A DNA stretch of 43,871 bases from Gammaproteobacteria bacterium (GTDB taxonomy: Bacteria; Pseudomonadota; Gammaproteobacteria; Steroidobacterales; Woeseiaceae): the NCBI GenBank assembly GCA_029861535.1, contig JAOTZC010000019.1, positions 1 through 43,871 of the forward strand, written 5' to 3'. Both the position numbers and the translations under genes were made by a program. The notes under the pieces were generated by a model. That model worked only from the letters and a program-made list of their open reading frames with translations, ran no database searches and was not told where the DNA came from. Below, one piece after another: positions 15,246-25,359 of the stretch. The stretch's first letter is position 1. Each line of letters opens with the position of its first letter.

Positions 15246-16382
15246 ATGGCAAAACGCGACTATTACGAAGTATTGGGGCTCTCGAAATCGGCGTCGGCCG
15301 ACGAGATCAAGAAGGCGTATCGCCGCCTTGCCATGAAACATCATCCGGATCGCAATACGGAGGACCAATCCGCCGAGGCCAAATTCAAAGAGGCCAAGGA
15401 AGCGTATGAAGTCCTGAGCGACCAGGAAAAGCGATCGGCGTACGACCAGTTTGGTCATGACGGGTTGCGCGCCGGGCCCCGTGGCGCCGGTGGTTTTGGC
15501 GGTGCAGAAGGCTTCGCCGATATTTTTGGCGACGTGTTTGGCGACATTTTTGGTGGAGGTCGCGGCCGTGGCGGCGGCAGTCAGGTGTTCCGCGGCGCCG
15601 ACCTCGGTTATGAACTTAGGCTCGATCTCGAAACGGCGGTCGCCGGCGATACCGTAACGATCGACGTGCCGACTCAGGTCAGCTGTTCGAGCTGCGATGG
15701 CAGCGGTGCAAAAAAAGGCACAACGCCAAATCCGTGTTCGACCTGTCAAGGGAACGGCCAGGTGCGAATGCAGCAGGGATTCTTCTCGATTCAACAAACC
15801 TGCCCGGCCTGTAAGGGTGCTGGCACGATTATCAGTGACCCATGCCAGGATTGTCACGGGCGTGGCCGTATTCGCAAAACCAAGACTTTGTCGGTCAAGG
15901 TACCGGCTGGCGTCGATGACGGCGACCGAATTAGACTGTCCGGCGAGGGCGAGGCCGGCCGCAATGGTGGCCCGCCAGGGGACCTGTATGTCGAGATTCG
16001 AGTAAAACCGCACAAGATATTCGAACGCGATGGCGCCGATCTGTCTTGTGAGGTACCGGTTAGCATTGCGACGGCGACGCTGGGTGGCGACGTCCAATTG
16101 CCGACAATCGACGGACATGTGTCTCTAAAGGTGCCAGCGGGTACGCAGTCCGGAAAAGTGTTCCGGCTTCGCGGTAAGGGCGTAACGACGGTTCGCGATC
16201 CACGCACCGGAGATCTGTTCGCAAAAGTAGCGGTCGAAACCCCGGTCAACCTGACCAACGAGCAGAAAGAACTGCTGAGCAAGTTCGAAGAGTCCGTCAA
16301 ATCGGGCGGCGATAAGCACAGTCCGCGCGCCGGCGGCTGGGTCGAAACCGTGAAACGGTTTTTTGACCGAATTAGTCAGTAA
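15246..16382 (+). CDS. dnaJ: Chaperone protein DnaJ (Hsp40)
   Basis: A 378-residue class I DnaJ. The J domain has HPD at residues 33-35, a Gly/Phe-rich linker spans about 77-112, and four zinc-finger repeats lie at C147-SSC, C164-STC, C186-PAC and C200-QDC, each followed by G-x-G. The C-terminal substrate domain includes [19 protein letters not shown]. DnaJ stimulates DnaK ATPase and delivers clients. It is cotranscribed with dnaK past the hairpin at 15211. The frequent gammaproteobacterial neighbour dapB is absent here: carA comes next. Confidence 0.98.
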   Translation: MAKRDYYEVLGLSKSASADEIKKAYRRLAMKHHPDRNTEDQSAEAKFKEAKEAYEVLSDQEKRSAYDQFGHDGLRAGPRGAGGFGGAEGFADIFGDVFGDIFGGGRGRGGGSQVFRGADLGYELRLDLETAVAGDTVTIDVPTQVSCSSCDGSGAKKGTTPNPCSTCQGNGQVRMQQGFFSIQQTCPACKGAGTIISDPCQDCHGRGRIRKTKTLSVKVPAGVDDGDRIRLSGEGEAGRNGGPPGDLYVEIRVKPHKIFERDGADLSCEVPVSIATATLGGDVQLPTIDGHVSLKVPAGTQSGKVFRLRGKGVTTVRDPRTGDLFAKVAVETPVNLTNEQKELLSKFEESVKSGGDKHSPRAGGWVETVKRFFDRISQ

Positions 16383-16388
16383 GCGTCG

Positions 16389-16421
16389 ATGAGCGAGACG
16401 CCCCGTCGGGCACGGCGTTGA
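16389..16421 (+). CDS. Possible Arg-rich leader peptide before carA (speculative)
   Basis: The ATG at 16389 opens a ten-codon frame, M-S-E-T-P-R-R-A-R-R, ending in TGA. Four of ten residues are arginine, the end product of the carAB branch. It begins seven bases after the dnaJ stop and has no good ribosome binding site. A six-base stem, CTCGGC-N9-GCCGAG (16424-16444), follows but lacks a T-run. Arg codons arise easily in GC-rich DNA, so this is only a candidate for attenuation. The remaining 16445-16625 shows no confident promoter. Confidence 0.2.
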   Translation: MSETPRRARR

Positions 16422-16625
16422 AGCTCGGCGCATCACCTGCCGAGGCACGCGATTATTGAGAAAAAATCGTTCGAGGACGCTGGCGTGGCGTGATGCGGTT
16501 CAGTAAACTACGCCGGATCGCTGTACGGTAGACGGCGAAATGAGCGGGAGGCCTTGTCCTTCCGCTTATTCGCATCTGCAACCGGCAAAGAGCGGTCTCG
16601 CTGTTGGGTTTGACGAGGGTCGCTG

Positions 16626-17783
16626 TTGACAACGCCTGCCATATTGGCACTCCAGGACGGTACCGTATTCCGCGGCACCTCGGTTGGCGCTGATGGTCAG
16701 ACCATCGGTGAAGTCGTCTTTAACACGGCAATGACCGGTTATCAGGAAATTCTGACCGATCCGTCTTACTGTCGCCAGATCGTCACTCTGACGTATCCGC
16801 ACATTGGTAATACCGGCACAAATAGCGAAGACATGGAGTCTTCCAAAGTGCATGCGTCCGGTCTGGTTATTCGTGACAGCTCACTCATAAGCTCGAGCTG
16901 GCGCGCGGATCGCACGTTTGCTGGTTTCCTGCGCCAATCTGGAACGGTCGCGATCGCCGACATCGACACCCGCAAACTGACGCGAATTATTCGCGAGAAC
17001 GGCGCCCAGTCCGGCTGCATCATGACCGGGGCGGCCGATCCCAAGAAGGCCAACGCCCATGCAGGCAAGTTTCCCGGTATTGCGGGCATGGATCTCGCCA
17101 AATTCGTGACGACAAATAAGAAGTACCAGTGGTGTCATGGTGCAGCGTTTGGCAAGAAACCGCGCATCTTGAGTCGACGCATCGCGCCATATCATGTTGT
17201 CGCGTACGACTTCGGGATCAAACGCAACATCCTGCGTGTGTTATCGGACCTTGACTGCCGGGTAACCGTGGTACCAGCAACAACCACTGCGGACGACGCG
17301 TTAGCGCTGCAACCCGACGGAATATTTTTGTCCAACGGCCCGGGTGACCCGGAACCCTGTGACTACGCGATTACCGCCATTCAGCAATTGCTTGAAACCG
17401 GATTGCCGGTGTTCGGGATTTGCCTCGGACATCAGCTGCTGGCGCTCGCTGCTGGCGCCAAGACGGTGAAGATGAAATTCGGGCATCACGGTGCGAATCA
17501 TCCGGTGCAGGATCTGGCCAGCGGTCAGGTCATGATAACGAGCCAAAACCACGGATTCGCGGTTGACGAGGCCTCGCTGCCGGATGACGTCGAGCCCACG
17601 CATCGATCTTTGTTCGACGGCACGCTGCAGGGGATCAGTCTCAAGGGTCGACGCGCATTCAGCTTTCAGGGGCATCCGGAGGCGAGTCCTGGGCCACATG
17701 ACCTGTTGCCACTGTTTGAGCGATTTATTCATGACATGGAAGCGCAAAAGAAACGCGATATTAGGGCCGTCCTTTCGACGTAA
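16626..17783 (+). CDS. carA: Carbamoyl-phosphate synthase small (glutaminase) subunit
   Basis: A 385-residue protein. The N-terminal CPSase domain begins [19 protein letters not shown], and the C-terminal class I amidotransferase has nucleophile C266 in [10 protein letters not shown], with H350 and E352 in [10 protein letters not shown] (equivalent to E. coli C269, H353, E355). It hydrolyses glutamine and passes ammonia to CarB. The start is TTG 16626: an in-frame TGA lies at 16611, no ATG or GTG exists between them, and GAGGGT (16615-16620) is well placed. E. coli carA also uses TTG. carB follows after 14 bases. Confidence 0.97.
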   Translation: MTTPAILALQDGTVFRGTSVGADGQTIGEVVFNTAMTGYQEILTDPSYCRQIVTLTYPHIGNTGTNSEDMESSKVHASGLVIRDSSLISSSWRADRTFAGFLRQSGTVAIADIDTRKLTRIIRENGAQSGCIMTGAADPKKANAHAGKFPGIAGMDLAKFVTTNKKYQWCHGAAFGKKPRILSRRIAPYHVVAYDFGIKRNILRVLSDLDCRVTVVPATTTADDALALQPDGIFLSNGPGDPEPCDYAITAIQQLLETGLPVFGICLGHQLLALAAGAKTVKMKFGHHGANHPVQDLASGQVMITSQNHGFAVDEASLPDDVEPTHRSLFDGTLQGISLKGRRAFSFQGHPEASPGPHDLLPLFERFIHDMEAQKKRDIRAVLST

Positions 17784-17797
17784 GTTACTTTAAGTAG

Positions 17798-20700
17798 ATG
17801 CCAAAACGTACTGATATAAAAAGTATTTTGATAATTGGTGCTGGGCCAATTGTCATCGGCCAAGCCTGCGAATTCGACTACTCGGGCGCACAGGCGTGCA
17901 AGGCACTCAAAGAGGAGGGCTTTCGCGTCATCCTGGTCAATTCGAACCCGGCGACAATCATGACCGACCCGGAGACCGCCGACGCGATCTACATCGAGCC
18001 GGTGCTGTGGACCGCGGTGCAGCGCATCATCGAAAAGGAGCGACCGGATGCGCTGCTGCCGACGATGGGTGGCCAAACAGGTTTGAACTGTGCCCTCGAC
18101 TTGGCACGGGAAGGTGTGCTCGAGAAGTACAACGTCGAAATGATTGCCGCATCGCGCGTCGCGATCGATATGGCTGAGGATCGCGACCTGTTTCGCAAGG
18201 CAATGACCGAAATCGGACTGGCTGTGCCGCATGCAGAGATAGCGCATTCGATCGAGGAAGCACTGGTAGAACAAGTCGACATCGGATTCCCGACGATCAT
18301 TCGGCCGTCTTTTACGCTGGGTGGGACAGGCGGTGGTATCGCTTACAACCGCGAAGAATTCGTGCGAATCGTAACGCACGGTCTCGAGATGTCGCCGACG
18401 ACTGAGGTTTTACTCGAAGAGTCCGTCATCGGCTGGAAAGAATTCGAAATGGAAGTCGTTCGCGACCGCAACGACAACTGCATTATTGTTTGTTCGATCG
18501 AGAATTTCGACCCGATGGGCGTGCATACGGGCGATTCGATCACAGTCGCGCCGGCACAAACGCTGACAGATAAGGAATATCAACGATTGCGCGATGCGTC
18601 GATTGAGGTGCTGCGCAAAATCGGCGTCGATACCGGTGGCTCGAATGTGCAATTTGCCGTCAATCCTGATGATGGCCGTGTATTGATCATCGAGATGAAT
18701 CCGCGCGTTTCGCGTTCGTCGGCACTTGCGTCAAAGGCGACCGGTTTTCCTATTGCGAAGATTGCGGCGAAACTGGCGGTTGGTTACACGCTAGATGAGC
18801 TCAAGAACGACATTACAGGCGGTGCAACGCCCGCGTCGTTCGAACCGACGATTGACTACGTCGTCACCAAAATCCCGCGCTTTACATTTGAGAAGTTTCC
18901 GGGTGCGAATGATCGTTTGACGACACAGATGAAGTCGGTCGGTGAAGTGATGGCGATAGGCCGGACTTTTCAGGAATCTTTGCAAAAAGCCTTGCGCGGC
19001 CTCGAGATTGGAATATCGGGGCTGGACGAGATCAGTGGCACACTTAGTTCAGAGGCGGATCGTAGCCACATTCGACAGGAGTTACGCATTCCCGGCGCGG
19101 ACCGGCTTCGATATGTGGCCGACGCGTTGCGCAACGGCTTTACGTTTTCAGACGTCGCCAAAGTCACGCGTATCGATCCATGGTTTCTGGCACAAATTGC
19201 GGAACTGGTCGCAATCGAGAAACAGGTCGCTGCCGACGGACTCGACAAACTCGACGCGACCCGATTGCGCGTGCTGAAACGCAAAGGATTTTCAGATGCG
19301 CGTCTGGCTGCGCTGCTCAGTGTTGATGAAAGCGAAGTGCGTAGACGTCGAATCGATCTAGACATCCGGCCGGTGTTCAAGCGCGTTGATACTTGTGCGG
19401 CGGAGTTTGCGACGACGACGGCCTATTTGTATTCGACGTATGAAGACGAGTGTGAGGCCGAACCCACGGACAAGCCAAAGATTATGATCCTCGGTGGTGG
19501 CCCAAACCGTATCGGCCAGGGCATCGAGTTTGATTATTGCTGCGTGCATGCCGCGCTCGCGCTAAGAGAGTTGGGGTTCGAGACCATCATGGTCAACTGC
19601 AACCCGGAAACCGTATCGACCGATTATGACACCTCAGATCGGCTGTATTTCGAGTCACTGACGTTCGAAGATGTCATGGAAGTTATCGATCGCGAAAAAC
19701 CCAAAGGTGTCATCGTTCAATACGGCGGCCAGACTCCGCTGAAACTTGCGCGAGATCTCGAGGCGGCCGGTGCGCCAATTATTGGTACATCACCAGATTC
19801 GATCGACCTGGCGGAGGATCGGGAACGCTTCCAGCAACTCGTCGACAGTTTGGAACTGCTGCAGCCGCCGAATCGCACTGCAACTAACAAAGAGGATGCA
19901 CTGCGCTTGGGTGCTGATGTCGGTTATCCGCTCGTCGTACGACCGTCATACGTGCTCGGCGGTCGCGCGATGGAGATTGTGCACGGCGACGACGATCTTG
20001 CAGCATACATGCAAGCCGCAATACAAGTATCAAATGACAGCCCGGTGTTGCTCGATCGTTTTCTTGATCTTGCGATCGAAGTTGATGTTGACTGCATATT
20101 CGACGGCGAACGCGTATTGATCGGTGGAGTCATGGAGCACATAGAGCAGGCCGGAGTGCATTCGGGCGACTCAGGCTGCTCGCTGCCGCCGTTCAGCCTG
20201 TCAGAGGAAATGCAAAAACGCCTGCACGAGCAGGTCATCAAGTTAGCCAAAGGACTCAACGTCATTGGCCTTATGAACACCCAGTTTGCGATCCAGGGCG
20301 ACGTTATCTATTTACTTGAAGTTAATCCACGCGCGTCGCGCACGGTTCCATTCGTATCCAAAGCGATCGGAATTCCGCTGGCAAAGATAGCGGCAAAGGT
20401 TATGGTCGGCGAATCGCTGGAGAAGCAGGGCTATGTAAACCAACGCACACCAAAATATTTCTCGGTCAAGGAAGCAGTGTTTCCATTCATAAAATTCCAG
20501 GGGTCGGATCCGATACTCGGCCCTGAAATGAAGTCGACGGGCGAGGTCATGGGCGTCGGCCGTTCTTTCGGTGAGGCTTATGCGAAAGCGCAGCTTGCCT
20601 CCGGGGTTGTTCTGCCGCGACAAGGCGCCGCCCTCTTGAGTGTTCGCGACCGTGACAAGGATGGTGCTGTCGAACTCGCCAAGATTCTTGTTGACACCGG

Positions 20701-21022
20701 CTTTGATATCGTCGCAACACACGGCACGGCGAAGTTTTTGACCGGAGCTGGTGTATCATGCCGTAGAGCCAACAAGGTTCGCGAAGGTCGGCCCCATATT
20801 GTCGACATGATCAAAAACGGGGAGATAGACCTTATCGTCAACACCACTGAAGGCAAACAGGCCATTAACGAATCAGAGTCCATCCGTGCGGAAGCGGTTC
20901 GTCGCGGCGTCACGTATTACACGACGCTCGGCGCCGCTGTGGCGACGTGTAGTGCCATCGAGCATTTGGACGACAGCGAGGTTAATCGTTTGCAGGATCT
21001 ACACCACGAGGTTGTGGCATGA
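17798..21022 (+). CDS. carB: Carbamoyl-phosphate synthase large subunit
   Basis: A 1074-residue synthase of normal length (E. coli 1073). It has two homologous ATP-grasp halves: the first opens [20 protein letters not shown], and the second, near residue 556, opens [20 protein letters not shown]. Each contains a grasp block ([13 protein letters not shown] and [12 protein letters not shown]). The last 140 residues are the MGS-like allosteric domain. It makes carbamoyl phosphate from bicarbonate, ammonia and two ATP for arginine and pyrimidine synthesis. Its stop overlaps the greA start as ATGA, so greA is coupled to it. Confidence 0.99.
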   Translation: MPKRTDIKSILIIGAGPIVIGQACEFDYSGAQACKALKEEGFRVILVNSNPATIMTDPETADAIYIEPVLWTAVQRIIEKERPDALLPTMGGQTGLNCALDLAREGVLEKYNVEMIAASRVAIDMAEDRDLFRKAMTEIGLAVPHAEIAHSIEEALVEQVDIGFPTIIRPSFTLGGTGGGIAYNREEFVRIVTHGLEMSPTTEVLLEESVIGWKEFEMEVVRDRNDNCIIVCSIENFDPMGVHTGDSITVAPAQTLTDKEYQRLRDASIEVLRKIGVDTGGSNVQFAVNPDDGRVLIIEMNPRVSRSSALASKATGFPIAKIAAKLAVGYTLDELKNDITGGATPASFEPTIDYVVTKIPRFTFEKFPGANDRLTTQMKSVGEVMAIGRTFQESLQKALRGLEIGISGLDEISGTLSSEADRSHIRQELRIPGADRLRYVADALRNGFTFSDVAKVTRIDPWFLAQIAELVAIEKQVAADGLDKLDATRLRVLKRKGFSDARLAALLSVDESEVRRRRIDLDIRPVFKRVDTCAAEFATTTAYLYSTYEDECEAEPTDKPKIMILGGGPNRIGQGIEFDYCCVHAALALRELGFETIMVNCNPETVSTDYDTSDRLYFESLTFEDVMEVIDREKPKGVIVQYGGQTPLKLARDLEAAGAPIIGTSPDSIDLAEDRERFQQLVDSLELLQPPNRTATNKEDALRLGADVGYPLVVRPSYVLGGRAMEIVHGDDDLAAYMQAAIQVSNDSPVLLDRFLDLAIEVDVDCIFDGERVLIGGVMEHIEQAGVHSGDSGCSLPPFSLSEEMQKRLHEQVIKLAKGLNVIGLMNTQFAIQGDVIYLLEVNPRASRTVPFVSKAIGIPLAKIAAKVMVGESLEKQGYVNQRTPKYFSVKEAVFPFIKFQGSDPILGPEMKSTGEVMGVGRSFGEAYAKAQLASGVVLPRQGAALLSVRDRDKDGAVELAKILVDTGFDIVATHGTAKFLTGAGVSCRRANKVREGRPHIVDMIKNGEIDLIVNTTEGKQAINESESIRAEAVRRGVTYYTTLGAAVATCSAIEHLDDSEVNRLQDLHHEVVA

Positions 21023-21495
21023 ACAAGGTCCCTGTCACAGTGCGTGGCCACGAGCTGCTAACTGAGGAACTTAAGCGACTTAAATCGAAAGACCGCCCCT
21101 CTGTGATCAAGGCGATTGCGGAAGCTCGTGCGCACGGTGATCTAAAAGAAAACGCGGAGTATCACGCCGCGAAAGATCAACAGGGCTTCATCGAAGCGCG
21201 CATCAAGGAACTCGAAGCAAAGCTGTCGAATCTGCAGGTCATCGACGTGACGGCGATCGACGCGAAAGGCAAGATAATTTTTGGCTCCACCGTCGAACTG
21301 ATCGACGAAGGTTCCGGGAAAGAAACGGTTTATAAAATCGTCGGCGAGGATGAAGCTGACATCAAGATCGGTCTTATTTCATTTACGTCGCCTATTGCGC
21401 GTGCATTGATCGGCAAGAACGAGGGAGACGTCGTAAATTTCCAAGCGCCGAGCGGCGAGAAGCAATACGAAGTAATTGAAGTTCGTTACGAATAA
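21019..21495 (+). CDS. greA: Transcription elongation factor GreA
   Basis: A 158-residue factor of typical length. The N-terminal coiled coil contains the signature [20 protein letters not shown] followed by [15 protein letters not shown], whose acidic tip enters the RNA polymerase secondary channel. The C-terminal FKBP-like domain ends [20 protein letters not shown]. It rescues backtracked polymerase by transcript cleavage. It begins within the last codon of carB (ATGA), the conserved carB-greA linkage, and is convergent with yhbY (21 bases between). Confidence 0.97.
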   Translation: MNKVPVTVRGHELLTEELKRLKSKDRPSVIKAIAEARAHGDLKENAEYHAAKDQQGFIEARIKELEAKLSNLQVIDVTAIDAKGKIIFGSTVELIDEGSGKETVYKIVGEDEADIKIGLISFTSPIARALIGKNEGDVVNFQAPSGEKQYEVIEVRYE

Positions 21496-21516
21496 CGCGG
21501 GTCTGGCGGCAGACGT

Positions 21517-21816
21517 TCAGCGTGTCGGCAGTTTGATTTTCTTTTTGTCTGGATTTTGCCGATATAAGAGCGCGACATTGCCAATTCGTTGTATTAGGGC
21601 GGCGCCGCTTGTGTCACACATATCCGCAATGATCGCGTCGCGTGCGCTGCGGTCGCCAACGCGAACTTTGACTTTGATAAGTTCATGGTGTTCTAGCGTG
21701 GTTTCGAACTCCGCCAACAGGGACTCCGTTAGGCCACCGTCGGCAACGAAGATTGTCGGTTTAAGCTGATGTCCGAGGCCGCGAAGGTATTTCTTTTGTG
21801 ATTCACTTGGATTCAT
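21517..21816 (-). CDS. yhbY: CRS1/YhbY (CRM) domain RNA-binding protein
   Basis: A 99-residue protein, nearly all one CRM domain: SQKKYLRGLGHQLKPTIFVA, then GGLTESLLAEFETTLEHHEL and IKVKVRVGDRSARD, ending IGNVALLYRQNPDKKKIKLP. The family binds pre-50S ribosomal particles. It is divergent from rlmE, as in E. coli, across 45 bases. An extended -10 lies immediately upstream, so the mRNA leader may be only about two bases. Confidence 0.93.
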   Translation of the reverse strand: MNPSESQKKYLRGLGHQLKPTIFVADGGLTESLLAEFETTLEHHELIKVKVRVGDRSARDAIIADMCDTSGAALIQRIGNVALLYRQNPDKKKIKLPTR

Positions 21817-21824
21817 GGGCGTGG

Positions 21825-21833
21825 AGTGTAGCA
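21825..21833 (-). promoter_or_regulatory. Extended -10 (TGCTACACT) directly before yhbY
   Basis: On the minus strand, TG-C-TACACT, with TACACT at 21830-21825. Initiation 6-8 bases downstream would fall at 21817-21819, against the yhbY ATG at 21816. No -35 is needed for a good extended -10. Confidence 0.4.
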
Positions 21834-21861
21834 GTGCGCTCGTGGCGAGCCGAGTAATGAT

Positions 21862-22485
21862 GTGACTAGTCCTCGAAGAAGTGGGCGTGGCTGGCGAGAC
21901 CGCCAGGAGCGCGATCCGTATGTACAGCGAGCAAGGCGCGACGGCTGGCGTTCACGCGCGGTGTACAAACTCGAGCAGATCGACGAAAAAGAGCGTTTGC
22001 TTAGGCCGGATATGACCGTCGTCGATCTTGGCGCTGCGCCGGGCAGCTGGAGCCAATACGTTACCGAGAAACTAAAAGGGCGCGCCCGGATTATTGCCGT
22101 TGATCTGTTGCCGATGGACAGCCTGCCATCGGTTGAGTTCATTCAGGGTGATTTTACGGACGACGCCGTTCTCGAGGAGATTGCGTCATGCCTAGGCGAC
22201 GACAAAGCCGGCCTTGTATTGAGTGACTTGGCCCCCAATATCAGTGGTTTAAAGGCGGTCGATCAGCCGCGCTCGATGTATCTGGTGGAGCTTGCGTTGG
22301 AGCTGTGCGGCGAGGTTTTAAAACGCCGCGGAGACTTTGTTTGCAAGCTGTTCCAGGGTGAGGGAAGCGAGCAGTTAATCATGGCCGTGCGCAGTCAGTT
22401 TCAGCGTGTAAAAGTCATGAAACCAGCGGCCTCCAGGGCTGGCAGCCGTGAGGTCTACTTGGTAGCGAGGAACTATCTATTGTAG
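21862..22485 (+). CDS. rlmE: 23S rRNA 2'-O-ribose methyltransferase RlmE (RrmJ/FtsJ)
   Basis: A 207-residue methyltransferase. The SAM-binding motif is MTVVDLGAAPGSWSQYV, and the catalytic tetrad K36, D122, K162 and E197 is complete (E. coli K38, D124, K164, E199). It methylates U2552 of 23S rRNA in late 50S assembly and is heat-shock induced in E. coli. The start is GTG 21862: the nearby ATGATG at 21857-21862 is out of frame. It is divergent from yhbY and followed by ftsH, but a terminator-like hairpin lies between. Confidence 0.95.
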   Translation: MTSPRRSGRGWRDRQERDPYVQRARRDGWRSRAVYKLEQIDEKERLLRPDMTVVDLGAAPGSWSQYVTEKLKGRARIIAVDLLPMDSLPSVEFIQGDFTDDAVLEEIASCLGDDKAGLVLSDLAPNISGLKAVDQPRSMYLVELALELCGEVLKRRGDFVCKLFQGEGSEQLIMAVRSQFQRVKVMKPAASRAGSREVYLVARNYLL

Positions 22486-22518
22486 TAGGGTCTCCAAACT
22501 ATAGAGCCCTGCTAAATA

Positions 22519-22539
22519 CCCGTCGTCACGGGCTTTTTT
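22519..22539 (+). terminator. Terminator-like hairpin 23 bases before ftsH
   Basis: CCCGT (22519-22523), loop CGTC, ACGGG (22528-22532), C, then T6 (22534-22539). It looks like a Rho-independent terminator for rlmE, yet the ftsH start is at 22562, leaving no room for a promoter after it. A weaker inverted repeat (AGGGTCTC with GAGCCCT, about 22487-22510) precedes it. Confidence 0.65.
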
Positions 22540-22561
22540 GTCCCATTGCGGAATCCATATT

Positions 22562-24481
22562 GTGAATGATCTGACCAAAAACATACTTGTCTTCATTGTC
22601 ATTATTGTCGTGCTGCTATCGGTCGTGCAGGGGCTCTCTGGCGTTAGCGGCGGACAGCCTCAGGTGCAGGAATATTCTGAATTCCTCGACCAGGTACGGT
22701 CGGGTCAGGTCAATATCGCGGAATTCGAAGGTCAGAAGATAAGCTTCGGTAAAAACAAGCCGCTGCCGTTCTACACGATCAGTCCAGAGACGGACAACAA
22801 CACGTTGATCGGCATCCTCGAGGAATACGACGTGCGCTTCGGCGCGGCCGAGCCGCCCAAGCAGAGCCTGATCGGCCAGTTGCTGATCAGTTCGTTCCCG
22901 ATTCTGTTGCTGATCGGCGTATGGATTTACTTCATGCGACAAATGCAAGGTGGCGGTGGTGGCCGCGGGGCAATGTCGTTTGGCAAGAGTAAGGCCAGAT
23001 TGCTCGGTGAGGATCAGGTCGGCGTTACATTTGCCGACGTTGCTGGTATTGACGAGGCGAAAGCCGAAGTCGCGGAGATCGTTGAGTTCTTGAAGGATCC
23101 GAGCAAGTTTCAACGGCTCGGCGGCAAGATTCCGAAAGGCGTGCTGATGGTGGGCCCGCCCGGCACCGGCAAGACGCTCCTCGCCAGAGCCATCGCCGGC
23201 GAAGCCAAGGTTCCTTTTTTCACGATTTCCGGTTCCGATTTTGTCGAAATGTTCGTTGGTGTCGGCGCATCGCGTGTGCGCGACATGTTCGACCAGGCGA
23301 AGAAACAGGCGCCTTGTATCATTTTTATTGATGAACTGGACGCCGTTGGTCGACACCGTGGCGCGGGACTCGGTGGTGGGCATGATGAGCGCGAGCAGAC
23401 ATTGAACCAAATGCTCGTCGAGATGGATGGCTTCGAAGGAAATGAGGGCATTATCGTCATCGCTGCGACAAACCGGCCTGACGTACTCGACCCGGCGCTA
23501 TTGCGTCCTGGCCGCTTCGATCGACAGGTTGTCGTGCCACTACCGGATATTCGTGGTCGCGAACTCATATTAAAAGTACACATGCGCAAGGTACCGCTCG
23601 ACGAGGACGTGAAGCCAAACCTTATCGCGCGCGGAACACCGGGTTTTTCGGGTGCGGACCTCGCCAATCTTGTTAACGAGGCTGCGTTATTTGCGGCACG
23701 TGCGAACAAACGTGTTGTCAGTATGGCGCAATTCGAGGAAGCCAAAGACAAGATAATGATGGGTACCGAAAGGCGCTCCATGGTTATGAGCGAGAAAGAA
23801 AAGCTCAATACGGCGTATCACGAAGCCGGTCATGCGATCGTCGGTTTTCTGGTACCGCAACACGACCCCGTTTACAAAGTCACAATTATTCCGCGTGGAC
23901 GAGCGTTGGGAGTGACGATGTATTTGCCGGAGGAAGATCGATACAGCACTTCCAAGCTGGAGCTCGAAAGCCGAATTTCGACTTTATTCGGTGGCCGTAT
24001 CGCGGAGGAAATGGTCAACGGACCGACCGGTGTTACGACTGGCGCGGCAAACGACATCGAGCGCGCCACTGAAATCGCGCGCAACATGGTGACGAAATGG
24101 GGCCTATCGGATCGTCTCGGGCCGCTGACGTACAGTGAAGACGACGGTGAAGTTTTTCTTGGCCGCAGTGTGACTCAGCACAAACAGGTTTCGGACAATA
24201 CGGCGCACACGATCGATGAGGAGGTTCGGAATATCGTCGATTCGAATTACGAGCGAGCAGAAACCATTCTGAAAAAGAATGAGGACAAGCTGCACGTCAT
24301 GGCAAAAGCATTGATGAAATACGAAACCATCGACATCACCCAGGTCAAGGACATAATGGCCGGCCGCGAGCCAAAGCCGCCTGAAGACTGGGAAGACACA
24401 AGCGGAACGGACCCCGGTGGATCGACCACGGCAGAGGCTGACGCGCCCGGAGCAATCGGCGGGCCAGCCACCGAAAACTGA
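22562..24481 (+). CDS. ftsH: ATP-dependent zinc metalloprotease FtsH
   Basis: A 639-residue inner-membrane AAA+ protease. Two membrane helices (about 7-24 and 104-124) flank a periplasmic domain. Walker A is GPPGTGKT at 198-205, Walker B is IIFIDELD at 253-260, and the zinc site is H420-E-A-G-H424. It degrades membrane proteins, RpoH and LpxC in relatives. GTG 22562 gives [15 protein letters not shown], matching the family start; the longer TTG 22538 begins within the preceding terminator T-run. The C-terminus is rich in Gly, Pro and acidic residues. folP follows after 50 bases. Confidence 0.98.
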   Translation: MNDLTKNILVFIVIIVVLLSVVQGLSGVSGGQPQVQEYSEFLDQVRSGQVNIAEFEGQKISFGKNKPLPFYTISPETDNNTLIGILEEYDVRFGAAEPPKQSLIGQLLISSFPILLLIGVWIYFMRQMQGGGGGRGAMSFGKSKARLLGEDQVGVTFADVAGIDEAKAEVAEIVEFLKDPSKFQRLGGKIPKGVLMVGPPGTGKTLLARAIAGEAKVPFFTISGSDFVEMFVGVGASRVRDMFDQAKKQAPCIIFIDELDAVGRHRGAGLGGGHDEREQTLNQMLVEMDGFEGNEGIIVIAATNRPDVLDPALLRPGRFDRQVVVPLPDIRGRELILKVHMRKVPLDEDVKPNLIARGTPGFSGADLANLVNEAALFAARANKRVVSMAQFEEAKDKIMMGTERRSMVMSEKEKLNTAYHEAGHAIVGFLVPQHDPVYKVTIIPRGRALGVTMYLPEEDRYSTSKLELESRISTLFGGRIAEEMVNGPTGVTTGAANDIERATEIARNMVTKWGLSDRLGPLTYSEDDGEVFLGRSVTQHKQVSDNTAHTIDEEVRNIVDSNYERAETILKKNEDKLHVMAKALMKYETIDITQVKDIMAGREPKPPEDWEDTSGTDPGGSTTAEADAPGAIGGPATEN

Positions 24482-24531
24482 TTTCCGCCGTCCATTTTCC
24501 TAGTCTGACTTTCGTAGGAGCAAACCGCTCC

Positions 24532-25359
24532 ATGCAGATCGGTACACTGAAACTCGATTGCCCAGCTGTGATGGGCATCTTAAACGTCACACCGGATTCG
24601 TTCTCGGATGGAGGCCAGTTCGCTGCGCGCGATGACGCGTTGCGAGAGGCTGATGCGATGATTGCGGAGGGTGCGGCAATCCTCGACATCGGTGGCGAAT
24701 CGACCCGACCCGGCGCGGCGGACGTCAGCGTGGAAGAGGAACTTGATCGCGTCATTCCGGTCGTCGAAGCCTTACGTAAAATTACTGACGCACCAATATC
24801 GGTCGATACGAGTAAGGTAGCCGTTATGTGTGCTGCTGCAAATGCCGGTGCTGACATGATTAATGACGTGCGCGCGCTTCGCGAAGACGGCGCGTTGGCA
24901 GCCGTCGCGGAACTCGACGTGGCGGTCTGTCTAATGCACATGCAGGGACAGCCACGTACGATGCAGCGAGAGCCCAGCTATCATGATGTCATTGCCGAGG
25001 TGTCTGAATTTCTGGCAGAGCGCCGTGATCGCTGCGTTGATGCTGGCATCGATCAACAGCAGATAGTGCTGGACCCGGGCTTCGGTTTCGGCAAGTCTCA
25101 TGCACATAATGTCGAGCTGCTGGCGAATCTGCGACAATTAGCGGATATCGGCCAGCCATTGCTCGTCGGTCTGTCGCGAAAAGCGACGCTTGGCCAGCTT
25201 ACTGGGCGTGAGATTGATCAGCGCCTTGCCGCAAGTATTGCCGCGGCAATTGTCGCGGTCATGAACGGCGCAATGATCGTGCGTACGCACGATGTGGCCG
25301 AAACGCTTGATGCGCTGCGAGTGGCGCAGGCCGTTACTGCAGTGGGAATCATGAAATGA
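24532..25359 (+). CDS. folP: Dihydropteroate synthase
   Basis: A 275-residue TIM-barrel enzyme. Signatures are VMGILNVTPDSFSDGG near the start, ILDIGGESTRPGA near residue 51, and LDPGFGFGKSHAHN with VGLSRKATLG in the second half. It joins 6-hydroxymethyl-dihydropterin diphosphate to p-aminobenzoate in folate synthesis and is the sulfonamide target. TAGGAG at 24515-24520 supports ATG 24532. Its stop overlaps the glmM start as ATGA, the conserved ftsH-folP-glmM order. Confidence 0.97.
   Translation: MQIGTLKLDCPAVMGILNVTPDSFSDGGQFAARDDALREADAMIAEGAAILDIGGESTRPGAADVSVEEELDRVIPVVEALRKITDAPISVDTSKVAVMCAAANAGADMINDVRALREDGALAAVAELDVAVCLMHMQGQPRTMQREPSYHDVIAEVSEFLAERRDRCVDAGIDQQQIVLDPGFGFGKSHAHNVELLANLRQLADIGQPLLVGLSRKATLGQLTGREIDQRLAASIAAAIVAVMNGAMIVRTHDVAETLDALRVAQAVTAVGIMK

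Noticed and set aside
15201..16118. 305-residue minus-strand frame opposite dnaJ
   Set aside because: It lies fully antisense to a certain gene, has no recognisable domain, and arises from codon bias of the sense strand.
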